A stretch of DNA of 64,000 nt from Caldibacillus debilis DSM 16016 (GTDB lineage: Bacteria > Bacillota > Bacilli > Bacillales > Caldibacillaceae), in the NCBI RefSeq assembly GCF_000383875.1, contig NZ_KB912914.1, positions 83,363-147,362 of the forward strand, written 5' to 3'. A program made the translations under genes and the position numbers. Each line of letters starts with the position of its first letter. The stretch's first letter is position 1. This document shows positions 54,406-62,794 of this stretch, in pieces. Below the pieces are notes generated by a model that made no database searches, was not told where the DNA came from, and worked only from the letters and a program-made list of their open reading frames with translations.

Positions 54406-55349
54406 TCCTCATTTCCCTCCCATTGCTCCAAAACCGTCCGGAAGCTTTCCTCGTCATGAATGGAGACGGCCTTTGCGGAGCGGTCAATCTTCTTTACCAA
54501 ACCGGTAAGCACTTTCCCCGGACCGATCTCCACGAACGTATCGACGCCCAACCCGATGAGGGTCCGGATGGAATCTTCCCACAAAACCGGAGAATAGAGC
54601 TGTTCGATCAAGGATTTGCGGATTTGTTCCCCGTCCCGCACGGGCTTTGCCGTCACGTTGGCGATGACGGGGATCTCCGCATCCCGGAGGGGGAAACCGG
54701 CCAAAAATCCGGCGAACTTCTCCGCCGCCGGTTTCATCAGCGAAGAGTGGAACGGGCCGCTCACTTCCAAAAAGACCGCCCGTTTGGCGCCTTCCGCCTT
54801 CGCCCTTTCCGCCGCCTTCTTCACCGCGGGCGTCTTTCCCGAAATGACGATTTGCCCGGGGCAATTGATGTTGGCCAGCTCGACCGGCTCCTCCGGAGTG
54901 CTGGCCGCCTTGACGACTTTCTCAAGCTTTTCCCGGTCCATGCCCAGGATGGCGGCCATCGTGCCCTGGCCGCTCGGAACGGCCTCTTCCATCAGCCGGC
55001 CCCGCTCCCGGACGATTTTTACCGCATCGGGAAAGGAGAGGGCCCCGGCGGCGACAAGGGCCGTATATTCCCCCAAACTGTGCCCAGCCACATAGTCCGC
55101 TTTCAGCCCCGCTTCCTTCACCTTGGCAAAAAAAGCGAAACTTGTCGTCAAGATCGCCGGCTGGGCGTTGACGGTTTCCGTCAACGTTTCCTGCGGCCCT
55201 GCAAAGATCAGATCGGACAAGGGAAAACCCAGCACCTCATCGGCGGTGCGGAAGATGTCCGCGACGTCCCGGTCCTTTTCCGCAAATCCTTTGCCCATTC
55301 CTACCGTCTGCGAGCCTTGACCTGGAAATAAAAACGCGACTTTCCCCAT
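54402..55349 (-). CDS. fabD: Malonyl-CoA:ACP transacylase FabD
   Basis: FabD (315 residues) loads malonyl groups onto [20 protein letters not shown] at the N terminus and the nucleophile S91 in [11 protein letters not shown] are clear, with a later catalytic His in [10 protein letters not shown]. The ATG at 55349 is the conserved start; the open frame upstream has no RBS. Follows plsX by 25 bases. Confidence 0.97.
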   Translation of the reverse strand: MGKVAFLFPGQGSQTVGMGKGFAEKDRDVADIFRTADEVLGFPLSDLIFAGPQETLTETVNAQPAILTTSFAFFAKVKEAGLKADYVAGHSLGEYTALVAAGALSFPDAVKIVRERGRLMEEAVPSGQGTMAAILGMDREKLEKVVKAASTPEEPVELANINCPGQIVISGKTPAVKKAAERAKAEGAKRAVFLEVSGPFHSSLMKPAAEKFAGFLAGFPLRDAEIPVIANVTAKPVRDGEQIRKSLIEQLYSPVLWEDSIRTLIGLGVDTFVEIGPGKVLTGLVKKIDRSAKAVSIHDEESFRTVLEQWEGNEE

Positions 55350-55374
55350 CGAATTCCCCTTTTCCCGATATTTT

Positions 55375-56364
55375 CTAGAACCTTTCCTGAACCAACATTT
55401 TTTCGATCGTTTCCGTGACCCGCCTTTCTGCCATTTCCCGGGCCTGGCGGATCGCATGAAAGATGGCGTGGTCATTCGACGAGCCGTGGGCTTTGACGAC
55501 CGGCGCCTTCAGCCCGAACAGGCCGGCCCCGCCGTATTCGGTGTAATCCATCTTGCTTTTTAGTTTCAGCAAATCGTTCTTCAAAAAGCCGGCCGCGATT
55601 TTCGTCTTGACGCTCCCCGTCAAGACGTCTTTGAGCATTTGAAACAGGGCGTAGGCCGTTCCTTCCATCGTTTTCAAGACCATGTTTCCCGTAAAACCGT
55701 CGGCGACGACGACATCGGCGGCGCCGGCCAGCAGATCCCGCGCTTCGACGTTTCCGATAAAGTGGAGATCCGCTTCCGACAGCAGCTCATAGGCTTTGCG
55801 CGCCAGTTCATTCCCCTTCTTCGGCTCCGTGCCGATGTTCAGCAGCCCGACCCGGGGTTTTTCAATCTTGTTCACCTTTTCGGCATAGACGGAACCCATG
55901 TAGGCGTACTGCAAAAGATGGGAAGGTTTTGCGTCCGCGTTCGCTCCCACATCCAAAAGCAGGAACCCTTTTCCGTCAAGGGTCGGAAGCATCGGCGCAA
56001 GAGCCGGCCGTTCGATGCCCCTGATCCTGCCGACGATGAAGATCCCCGCCGCCATCAGGGCCCCCGTATTTCCGGCGGATATGCAGGCGTCCGCCCGCCC
56101 TTCCTTCACTTCTTTGGCGGCCAGCACCATGGAGGCGGAGGGCTTGTGCCTGACCGCCCGCACCGGTTCCTCTTCCCCGGTGATGACTTCGGTGGTGTGC
56201 AGGATGCCGATCCGGCTGTTTTCTTTTAAAAACGGGGCGATTTTCGCCTCGTCGCCGACCAATGTCACCGACAGATCCCGGAAATGCTCAACCGCTTGGA
56301 CCGCACCTTTGACGACGGCCTCGGGCGCGTGATCTCCTCCCATGGCATCAATGGCTATTCTCAT
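55375..56364 (-). CDS. plsX: Phosphate acyltransferase PlsX
   Basis: PlsX (329 residues) makes acyl-phosphate from acyl-ACP, the first step of glycerophospholipid synthesis in Bacillus. [40 protein letters not shown] and the C-terminal [12 protein letters not shown]-like segment ([20 protein letters not shown]) are diagnostic. The ATG overlaps the fapR 3' end by 17 bases. PlsY acts next but is not in this window. Confidence 0.97.
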   Translation of the reverse strand: MRIAIDAMGGDHAPEAVVKGAVQAVEHFRDLSVTLVGDEAKIAPFLKENSRIGILHTTEVITGEEEPVRAVRHKPSASMVLAAKEVKEGRADACISAGNTGALMAAGIFIVGRIRGIERPALAPMLPTLDGKGFLLLDVGANADAKPSHLLQYAYMGSVYAEKVNKIEKPRVGLLNIGTEPKKGNELARKAYELLSEADLHFIGNVEARDLLAGAADVVVADGFTGNMVLKTMEGTAYALFQMLKDVLTGSVKTKIAAGFLKNDLLKLKSKMDYTEYGGAGLFGLKAPVVKAHGSSNDHAIFHAIRQAREMAERRVTETIEKMLVQERF

Positions 56365-56944
56365 TTTGACTCTCCTTCAGCGGTTTATTGGAACGGTACA
56401 TGTAAAATTCGCCCGTAAAAACGAGTTTTTGATTGACGTAACTGTTCACTTCGACCAAGGTTCTCCCCTTTTCATCCATCCGATTGACCACTTTCGCCTT
56501 GGCGATGACCCGGTCCCCTTCTTTCACCGGATGGATGAAGCGGATATTCGCTTTGGCCGTCAGCGCCAATTCGTCGTCGATGACGGCAACCGCCAGGGAA
56601 TTGGCTTGGGCGAACAAATGATGGCCGCGGGCGATGGAATTCCGTTTAAACACGTGATTTTTGGTGATCTCGAGAATGGATATGGCCCGCTCGTCCAGGT
56701 CGATATCGATGATCTCGCCGATCACTTCGTCGATCGGCAAGGAACGCACCTGTTCGGAAAAGTTTTTCTTGGCGACATCTTTGATCCTTTCCCGCAATTC
56801 CGGAATCGACAGCTCCAGGCGGTCCAGGCGGATCGTCTGGATGCTGACGGAAAATTTTTCGGCCAGTTCCTCATCGGTGACGAACGGGTTTTCTTCGATC
56901 GTTTCCTTCAAAAGCTGCTGCCTTTCTTTTTTTCGAAGCCTCAT
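56348..56944 (-). CDS. fapR: Malonyl-CoA-responsive repressor FapR
   Basis: FapR (198 residues) represses fatty-acid and phospholipid genes and is released by malonyl-CoA. The N-terminal HTH ([20 protein letters not shown]) is followed by a linker helix and a hot-dog effector domain containing [20 protein letters not shown]. The ATG at 56944 gives [12 protein letters not shown], the normal N terminus; the frame is open upstream through the operator and so is not coding there. First gene of its own operon, with a FapR site in its leader. Confidence 0.97.
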   Translation of the reverse strand: MRLRKKERQQLLKETIEENPFVTDEELAEKFSVSIQTIRLDRLELSIPELRERIKDVAKKNFSEQVRSLPIDEVIGEIIDIDLDERAISILEITKNHVFKRNSIARGHHLFAQANSLAVAVIDDELALTAKANIRFIHPVKEGDRVIAKAKVVNRMDEKGRTLVEVNSYVNQKLVFTGEFYMYRSNKPLKESQNENSH

Positions 56945-56970
56945 GGGGTACACCACGCAATTTATGGAAA

Positions 56971-56989
56971 AATTATGACTAGGTACTAA
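56971..56989. promoter_or_regulatory. FapR operator upstream of fapR
   Basis: On the minus strand TTAGTACCTAGTCATAATT is nearly identical to the FapR operator of B. subtilis (TTAGTACCTAGTCTTAATT). It lies between the -10 box and the fapR start, where binding would block transcription of fapR-plsX-fabD-fabG-acpP. Autoregulation is inferred from the known system. Confidence 0.9.
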
Positions 56990-56993
56990 CAGT

Positions 56994-57022
56994 AGTATAA
57001 ATAAGCAAGAAAAAGAATGCAA
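56994..57022 (-). promoter_or_regulatory. Putative sigma-A promoter of the fapR operon
   Basis: TATACT (56999-56994) has one mismatch to the -10 consensus; TTGCAT (57022-57017) lies 17 bases upstream but is a weak -35. The -35 lies within the recG terminator stem, and the FapR operator begins five bases after the -10. Confidence 0.55.
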
Positions 57023-57038
57023 GGAGATTCTTGCATTC
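57010..57038 (-). terminator. Terminator after recG
   Basis: A perfect 9-bp stem GAATGCAAG / CTTGCATTC (57015-57023 with 57030-57038) with a 6-base loop is followed on the minus strand by TTTTTCTT. It lies about 15 bases past the recG stop and overlaps the fapR promoter. Confidence 0.85.
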
Positions 57039-57053
57039 AAAATATTCTTTCCT

Positions 57054-59099
57054 TTAGTCCAGTTTTTCTCCCTTCAACGCCTCCTCGCGTTCCAGCAGTT
57101 TCCGCAACGGCCCGTACTCTTCGCCGGTCCAAAAACGTTCCGATTCGACCATTTCTTTCGCGTCCTTCCGGGCGGCCTCAAGGGCGCGGTAATCCCGCAC
57201 CATATCCGCCAGCTTAAATTCGGGAAGCCCGCTTTGTTTCGTTCCGAAAAAGTCTCCGGGCCCCCGCAGCTCCAAATCCTTTTCGCTCAATAAAAATCCG
57301 TCGGTCGTTTCCGTCATGATTTTCATCCGTTCTTTCCCCGTTTCCGATTTCGGGTCGGCAAGGAGGACGCAATAGGCCTGATCTCCGCCCCGCCCGACCC
57401 GCCCCCGCAATTGGTGGAGCTGGGCCAGCCCGAACCGTTCCGCATCATAGATCAGCATGAACGTCGCATTGGGGACGTTGACGCCCACTTCGACCACCGT
57501 CGTCGATACCAGGACCTGGATTTCGTTTCGGGCGAAGGCCCGCATCACCTTTTCCTTTTCGTCGGGAGAGAGCCGTCCGTGCATGAGCCCGACCCGGTAC
57601 CGGGGATGGAAATGCCGGGAAAGGGAGGCGTGGACGTCGATGGCGTTCTGCACGTCCAGTTTGTCCGATTCTTCGATGAGTGGGCAGATCACGTAGGCCT
57701 GTCTCCCCTGTTCCAGCTCCTTTTCCATGAAGGCGAGGACCCTCGGCAACATTTGCGGTTTTACCCAGTAGGTTTTTACCGGCTTTCTGCCGGCGGGCAG
57801 TTCATCGAGCACGGAAACGTCCATGTCCCCGAAGGCGGTGATGGCCAAAGTCCGCGGAATGGGGGTCGCGGTCATGAACAGGGCATGGGGGTTTTCCCCC
57901 TTTTCCCGCAGGATCTTCCGCTGTTCGACGCCGAAGCGGTGCTGTTCATCGGTGATGACGAGGCCCAAACGGAAAAAATTCACCTCGTCCTGGATGAGGG
58001 CGTGGGTGCCGACCACCACGTCGATGCTTCCCTCCGCCAAATCCGTCAATATCCGCTCCCGCGCCTTTCCTTTGACCGAACTCGTTAACAGGGCGGTTTT
58101 CACGCCGAACGGGCGGAAATACCGTTCAAGGACTTCCGCATGCTGCTCGGCCAAAATCTCCGTCGGCACCATCAGGGCGCCCTGGTATCCTCCCAATACC
58201 GCGGCGTACAAACAAACGGCGGCCACGGCCGTCTTCCCGGATCCGACATCACCTTGGAGCAGGCGGTTCATCCGGTACGGGGAACGGATGTCGCGGAGGA
58301 TTTCCCCGAGCGCCCTTTTTTGGGCGGCGGTCAGCGGGAAGGGGAGGGATTCGATAAACAATTTCAGTTTTTCCGGGTCAAACTCGATCGCCTTCGCCTC
58401 CGGGACTTCCCGGGCGGTCCTGCGGAGCAATTGGATTTTCAATTGGAACAGCAAGAGCTCTTCGTAAATGAAACGCCGCTTCGCCTGGCGGAGCAACTCC
58501 CCGTCCTTCGGGAAATGGAGGGCGTACAGAGCATTTTTTCTCGGAAGGAGCCGGTATTTTTTCAATAAGGGCTCCGGCAAGATTTCCTCGACGAGATGGC
58601 CGTATTGCTTCAGGGCATGAAAGATGAGCCGCCTTAAGTCCTTGACCGTCAAATCCCCTTTGACGGAATAGACCGGCTGAAGGAGGTTCTCCTGCTCGGT
58701 CCCTTCCAGGCGGTATTGGCTGGCGACGATTTGCATCCGGTACCTGTTCCATTTTCCGGACACGGCGATCCGCTGCGCCGGGCGGATTCTGTTTTTTAAA
58801 TAGGGCTGGTTAAAAAAGACGACGGAAACCAGTTTCCCTTCCACGAGCATCTTGAAAGAAAGGCGGGACTTTCTCCCGGAATAATAGGCGACTTGCGGCT
58901 CGCTCTGGACGGTGCCCTCGAGGGTGATCTTTTCCCCGTGGCCGGCTTCTTCCGGATGCTTGCTGCGATAATCTTCATGGCGGAAGGGAAAATAAAACAA
59001 TAAATCGCCGACGGTATGAATATTCAGTTCCGCGAGGCGACTGGCCGTCTCCTCGCCGATTCCTTGAATGGCCGTCACCGGCTTTTCCAGTTCATTCAT
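57054..59099 (-). CDS. recG: ATP-dependent DNA helicase RecG
   Basis: RecG (681 residues) reverses stalled replication forks and branch-migrates recombination intermediates. An N-terminal OB-fold wedge domain (about 1-180) precedes the two helicase domains: P-loop [15 protein letters not shown], Walker [15 protein letters not shown], motif [23 protein letters not shown] and motif [15 protein letters not shown]. The sdaAA stop overlaps its start by 8 bases. Full length. Confidence 0.97.
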   Translation of the reverse strand: MNELEKPVTAIQGIGEETASRLAELNIHTVGDLLFYFPFRHEDYRSKHPEEAGHGEKITLEGTVQSEPQVAYYSGRKSRLSFKMLVEGKLVSVVFFNQPYLKNRIRPAQRIAVSGKWNRYRMQIVASQYRLEGTEQENLLQPVYSVKGDLTVKDLRRLIFHALKQYGHLVEEILPEPLLKKYRLLPRKNALYALHFPKDGELLRQAKRRFIYEELLLFQLKIQLLRRTAREVPEAKAIEFDPEKLKLFIESLPFPLTAAQKRALGEILRDIRSPYRMNRLLQGDVGSGKTAVAAVCLYAAVLGGYQGALMVPTEILAEQHAEVLERYFRPFGVKTALLTSSVKGKARERILTDLAEGSIDVVVGTHALIQDEVNFFRLGLVITDEQHRFGVEQRKILREKGENPHALFMTATPIPRTLAITAFGDMDVSVLDELPAGRKPVKTYWVKPQMLPRVLAFMEKELEQGRQAYVICPLIEESDKLDVQNAIDVHASLSRHFHPRYRVGLMHGRLSPDEKEKVMRAFARNEIQVLVSTTVVEVGVNVPNATFMLIYDAERFGLAQLHQLRGRVGRGGDQAYCVLLADPKSETGKERMKIMTETTDGFLLSEKDLELRGPGDFFGTKQSGLPEFKLADMVRDYRALEAARKDAKEMVESERFWTGEEYGPLRKLLEREEALKGEKLD

Positions 59100-59976
59100 T
59101 TTTTGCGGTGCCGAAAATCTTCGCTTCCAGCCTTCGACCGGTCGGCGTTGCCGCTAACCCTCCTTGTGCGGTTTCTTTCAAGGTTTGGGGCATCGCCTGC
59201 CCTACGCGGAACATGGCTTCAATGACTTCATCGCAAGGGATCCGGCTCTTCACGCCGGCAAGCGCCATGTCGGCCGCCACAATGGCGTTGGCTGCCCCCA
59301 TGGCGTTCCGTTTCACGCAGGGAACCTCCACCAGCCCGGCGACCGGATCGCAGACCAGCCCGAGCATGTTTTTCAGCGTGATGGCCGTCGCCTCCGCGCA
59401 TTGGCTCGGCGTTCCCCCGGCCATTTCCACGATGGCCGCCGCGGCCATGCCCGCAGCCGAGCCGACTTCCGCCTGGCACCCGCCGGTCGCCCCGGAAATG
59501 AAGGCGTTGTTGGCGATGACGTACCCGATCGCCCCGGCGGTAAATAAAAAGGCGACCATCTGCTCGCGGCTGGGATGCAATTTATTTTTGACGGCGAACA
59601 ACGTCCCCGGCACGACCCCGGCGCTTCCGGCCGTCGGGGTCGCGCAGATGACGCCCATGGCCGCATTCACTTCATTGGTGGCGACGGCCTTGCTCACCGC
59701 GTCGAGCAAGATTTCGCCGGAAAGGAAATCCCCCTTCTCGATGTACGCCTGCAGGAGGACCGCATCCCCGCCCGTCAGGCCGGAACGGGAAGCCACTCCT
59801 TTCAGCCCGCGTTCCACCGCCTGTTCCATCACCTCAAGGTTCTTTTCCATCCGGGAAACGATTTCTTCCCGGCTTTTGCCGCTCATGAGCATCTCCTGTT
59901 CGATCATAATGTCGCTGATCTTCTTGTTTCGGCTTTCCGCCAGTTCGACAAGCTCCTTCACCGTCCGGAACAACAT
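59092..59976 (-). CDS. sdaAA: L-serine dehydratase alpha subunit
   Basis: SdaAA (294 residues) is the iron-sulphur catalytic subunit that converts L-serine to pyruvate and ammonia. Cluster-associated Cys residues are seen in [34 protein letters not shown] and nearby. The ATG at 59976 is the usual start ([14 protein letters not shown]) with GGAGG upstream; the frame is open further upstream into sdaAB without support. It is followed by recG. Confidence 0.96.
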   Translation of the reverse strand: MLFRTVKELVELAESRNKKISDIMIEQEMLMSGKSREEIVSRMEKNLEVMEQAVERGLKGVASRSGLTGGDAVLLQAYIEKGDFLSGEILLDAVSKAVATNEVNAAMGVICATPTAGSAGVVPGTLFAVKNKLHPSREQMVAFLFTAGAIGYVIANNAFISGATGGCQAEVGSAAGMAAAAIVEMAGGTPSQCAEATAITLKNMLGLVCDPVAGLVEVPCVKRNAMGAANAIVAADMALAGVKSRIPCDEVIEAMFRVGQAMPQTLKETAQGGLAATPTGRRLEAKIFGTAKNE

Positions 59977-60025
59977 CGTTTTTCCTCCTGTCCCCTGAAT
60001 TTGCCCATTTTCTCCTTCCCCTTTT

Positions 60026-60688
60026 TTATTCGTTGATTTTCGCCACATGCAAAATATTCGGCAGCTTTCGGATTTCATCCAAAATGGTTTCATCCACGTT
60101 CTGGTCCGTCTCGATCGTCATCAAGGCCGTCTTTCCCTTCTCCTTCCGGGACACCTGCATGTAACCGATATTGATCTCGTTTTTTGCCAGTACATGGGCC
60201 ACGTTGGCGATGGCCCCGAACCGATCGTTGTTGATCACGATGATGGAAGGGTGCTCCCCGGTCAGCCTGATTTTAAATCCGTTGATTTCGTCGATTTCGA
60301 TTTTTCCGCCGCCGATGGATACGCCGACGAGCTCCAGTTCTCCTTCTTCATCGCCGATATGGAGCCGGGCCGTATTCGGATGGTCGGGAACGCACGCTTC
60401 CTTGTGAAAATGGATCTCCAAGCCCTTTTCTGCGGCGATCTCCAAGGACCGCTTGATCCTTTCATCAAAGGTATCGAAATCGAGCAGCCCGCCGACGATG
60501 GCCACATCGGTCCCATGGCCCCGGTAAGTTTCGGCGAAGGACCCGTAAAAATAAATATGGGCCCATTTCGGTTCGCGGCCGAAGATGCTTCGCGCCGCCC
60601 GTCCGATCCTCGCCGCCCCCGCGGTATGGGAACTGGAGGGGCCGATCATGACCGGGCCGATAATGTCGAACACGCTCCGGTATTTCAT
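60026..60688 (-). CDS. sdaAB: L-serine dehydratase beta subunit
   Basis: SdaAB (220 residues) forms the heterodimeric L-serine dehydratase with SdaAA. The N-terminal domain has GPVMIGPSSSHTAGAARIGR, and the C-terminal ACT domain (about 145-220) begins near SIIVINNDRFGAIANVAHVL and may bind serine. ATG at 60688 follows GGGGGAG. A promoter lies 60 bases upstream. In B. subtilis yloV (fakA) precedes it, but not here. Confidence 0.96.
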   Translation of the reverse strand: MKYRSVFDIIGPVMIGPSSSHTAGAARIGRAARSIFGREPKWAHIYFYGSFAETYRGHGTDVAIVGGLLDFDTFDERIKRSLEIAAEKGLEIHFHKEACVPDHPNTARLHIGDEEGELELVGVSIGGGKIEIDEINGFKIRLTGEHPSIIVINNDRFGAIANVAHVLAKNEINIGYMQVSRKEKGKTALMTIETDQNVDETILDEIRKLPNILHVAKINE

Positions 60689-60749
60689 CCCGCACAACTC
60701 CCCCGATTTTTTTCAAATACGCGCGTTATCGTCTTCTGCCATTACTATT

Positions 60750-60778
60750 ATTATATTAAATATATGTTTCATTGGAAA
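60750..60778 (-). promoter_or_regulatory. Sigma-A promoter of sdaAB-sdaAA-recG
   Basis: TTTCCA (60778-60773) and a perfect TATAAT (60755-60750) are 17 bases apart on the minus strand, in AT-rich DNA 62 bases before sdaAB. Confidence 0.65.
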
Positions 60779-61337
60779 CTTTCTTTCCGGCGAGGGCATT
60801 GGTCAAGATTTCCCGGGCGGTTGTCGGACCGGCCTTGCAGGAGCCCCGCATCCCATTGCAATACCCATGCCTTCCAATGTATTTCCCTTCAATGACCTAT
60901 TGCCCTCTCGGCTTGAATGAAACGCGGAGACCGCCGCGCCCCCTTGCCGGCATCGGATTCCTTGATGCGATATGCGGACAGCCTTCCTTTCCATTATGTC
61001 CTCCGGACGCTCCATTATCTTTCGCTTCGACATTTCACCCCCTATTTTTGCGAGAAATAAAATCCCTTCGAACGGAAAACTTTGCCGATTTCGATGCTTA
61101 AAAAGGGAATGCGGTGTAATTTTTTAGAAAAGGCGATTCCGGATTTGTTTCACCGACTCTGCCGTACCGGGTACGCCGCGAGGGTTCGGCAGCCGTCAAA
61201 AACGACGGGATGTCGGCGTCGGCTGTACGGGAAATTTTCCCGAAAAGCCCGGCATCCGATTTTTGGTCCTTGACGCCCGTTCATGGTCCGGACAGGAAAC
61301 GCCCTCCCCTTCCCCCTTATTTTCTTGTTTTGCCATA
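60779..61337. other. Gene-free region upstream of sdaAB
   Basis: About 560 bases without a supportable gene. Open frames on both strands near 60772-61101 and 60803-61033 have no RBS, no family resemblance and mutually overlap. This segment marks the point where gene order departs from B. subtilis. Confidence 0.5.
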
Positions 61338-61942
61338 TTAACGGTTCAGTGCGGTATGGCGGCTTAATCCGTATTTCACCGGGTCCATTTTCCTTGGATT
61401 CGGGATATTTCTCAACAGCGGATCGATGAACCATTGGTTGGAAACGGGCAACATGGCCCATATACCCAAAGAATACACGATGGAACTGCCGAACATATAT
61501 CCAAGGAATCCGCCCAGCAAGGCGCCAAGGGGGCCGGCCATGCTTACCGCGCCGGCAATGGCCGAAAACACCCTGCCGACCATTTCGACGGGCAATAATT
61601 CCTGCAACGTTGACACAAAAACGATATTCGTTACCCCCAGCGGGATTTGGGCCGCACCGAAACAGAACAACGATAAAACGGGGAGCCGCTCAATGAGGAG
61701 ATCGCCCAAGCCGCCGACGAAAAAAGGAAACCGACAATGACTGACCGCCTGAGGGGATATTTTTTCATATGCGCCGCCATTAGAGTGCCTGCCATATTCC
61801 CCAAAGTCATGAAAGCCAAATAAGAGGAATAGAAAGACTCGCCTCCCCTGTGGACGGCGTATTCGGGCAACGCCCTCGATACGGAACCCAATACGAAATG
61901 GCTAAAGACCGATGCGAACAAAAACCGGGGATCGCCAAAGCC
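61338..61942 (-). pseudogene. Decayed MFS transporter
   Basis: Reading on the minus strand from about 61942, a hydrophobic frame reads DPRFLFASVFSHFVLGSVSR and AFMTLGNMAGTLMAAHMKKY, resembling the second half of a major facilitator (MFS_3-type) permease. Near 61690-61730 (around a run of six T) the sense moves to another frame, which continues LSLFCFGAAQIPLGVTNIVF and MAGPLGALLGGFLGYMFGSS to a stop at 61338. The N-terminal half is missing: a stop codon lies directly before 61942. Truncation plus frameshift make it non-functional. The original substrate is unknown. Confidence 0.8.
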
Positions 61943-62448
61943 TTATTGGATGAGAAAAAAATAAAAATTTTCCGTTCCATCCATTCCGTCCGAAAACAAT
62001 AAAAACGATCGCCCAAGAATTGAACGAAGAACCGTCCAGATTATACTACCATATCAAAAAGCTGGAAATCATCGGCCTGATTGAAGCGGTAAAGGAAGAG
62101 CAAGCGGGGAATATGAAGCAAAAATATTACTTGGCGAAGCAAATCGACGGCAGCCAATTCACGTAAATGGCTGAAGATATTTCCGAAGAGTCCGATTATG
62201 TAATTGGAAAACTCTATCAATTCGCCAATAAAGCCATATCCGCCCTGGACCGGGAACTGATCGAAGGAAGGGAAGATCATCGCGGGGAAGCCAGCGTCAT
62301 CAATGTGGAACTAGCAAAATCCGATTGGAAAAAATTAAACCGGAAAATCACGGAGCTGATCAATGAGGCCGCCCGCAAGGCCGAAACCGGCCACGACGGC
62401 GAAAAAGTAAACCTTACCTATTTGATCATGAGTTATTTTGAACGATGA
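61913..62448 (+). pseudogene. Decayed winged-helix (ArsR/HTH_20-like) regulator
   Basis: The only plus-strand coding remnant. KPGIAKALLDEKKIKIFRSI is followed by a frameshift in an A run at about 61993-61996 (one A too few). The sense then continues TIAQELNEEPSRLYYHIKKL, a winged-helix DNA-reading segment, then EIIGLIEAVKEE. An in-frame TAA at 62164-62166 interrupts it, and the same frame goes on with MAEDISEESDYVIGKLYQFA to a stop at 62448. No proper start codon remains. It lies head to head with the MFS remnant, the usual layout of a regulator and its transporter. The downstream part (62167-62448) could in theory be translated alone but lacks the DNA-binding domain. Confidence 0.8.
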
Positions 62449-62640
62449 AACGGGCGGCGGGATCCCCATTTTCCGGCATAAACCGCGGCCGATGAAACCG
62501 CCGGCATCAGGACCCGGTTTCATCCCGCGGGCGTTTTGAACGACATGTTCTGGGATTCCGTGCCGGCAGTAGATCCGGTTCCCGGAAACCGGGATCCTTC
62601 GCCCGGAAAAGGACCGGCCCAGGCGGCCATGGTTCACCGC
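62449..62640. other. GC-rich intergenic sequence
   Basis: No gene is seen. A hairpin-forming sequence (TCCCGG-AAA-CCGGGA, about 62579-62593) is present without a T run. Confidence 0.4.
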
Positions 62641-62685
62641 AAAAAAAGAAACGGCCAAACGTTTGGCGGCAACGTTGACCGTTTC
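62641..62685 (-). terminator. Terminator after the cytidylyltransferase/phosphatidyltransferase gene
   Basis: On the minus strand GAAACGG (62685-62679) pairs with CCGTTTC (62654-62648), followed by seven T. Inside lies a perfect 14-bp palindrome GCCAAACGTTTGGC (62654-62667). It lies about 110 bases past the stop codon at 62795. Confidence 0.75.
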
Positions 62686-62794
62686 CATGGAAACAAAAGA
62701 CATGCAAATATTTGCCATAGGAAAAATCCTTCGGGGGGAAATTTCCTTTTCATTCACAAAATGCCTGTCCGGCCTCAACAACCCAAAACCCGTT

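Noticed and set aside
60803-61101. Frames on both strands upstream of sdaAB
   Set aside because: They overlap each other, start without RBS and have no family resemblance.
62167-62448. Stand-alone 93-residue protein starting at the ATG right after the in-frame TAA
   Set aside because: No RBS stands before the ATG, and the sequence continues the C-terminal half of the interrupted winged-helix regulator, so a pseudogene is the simpler reading.
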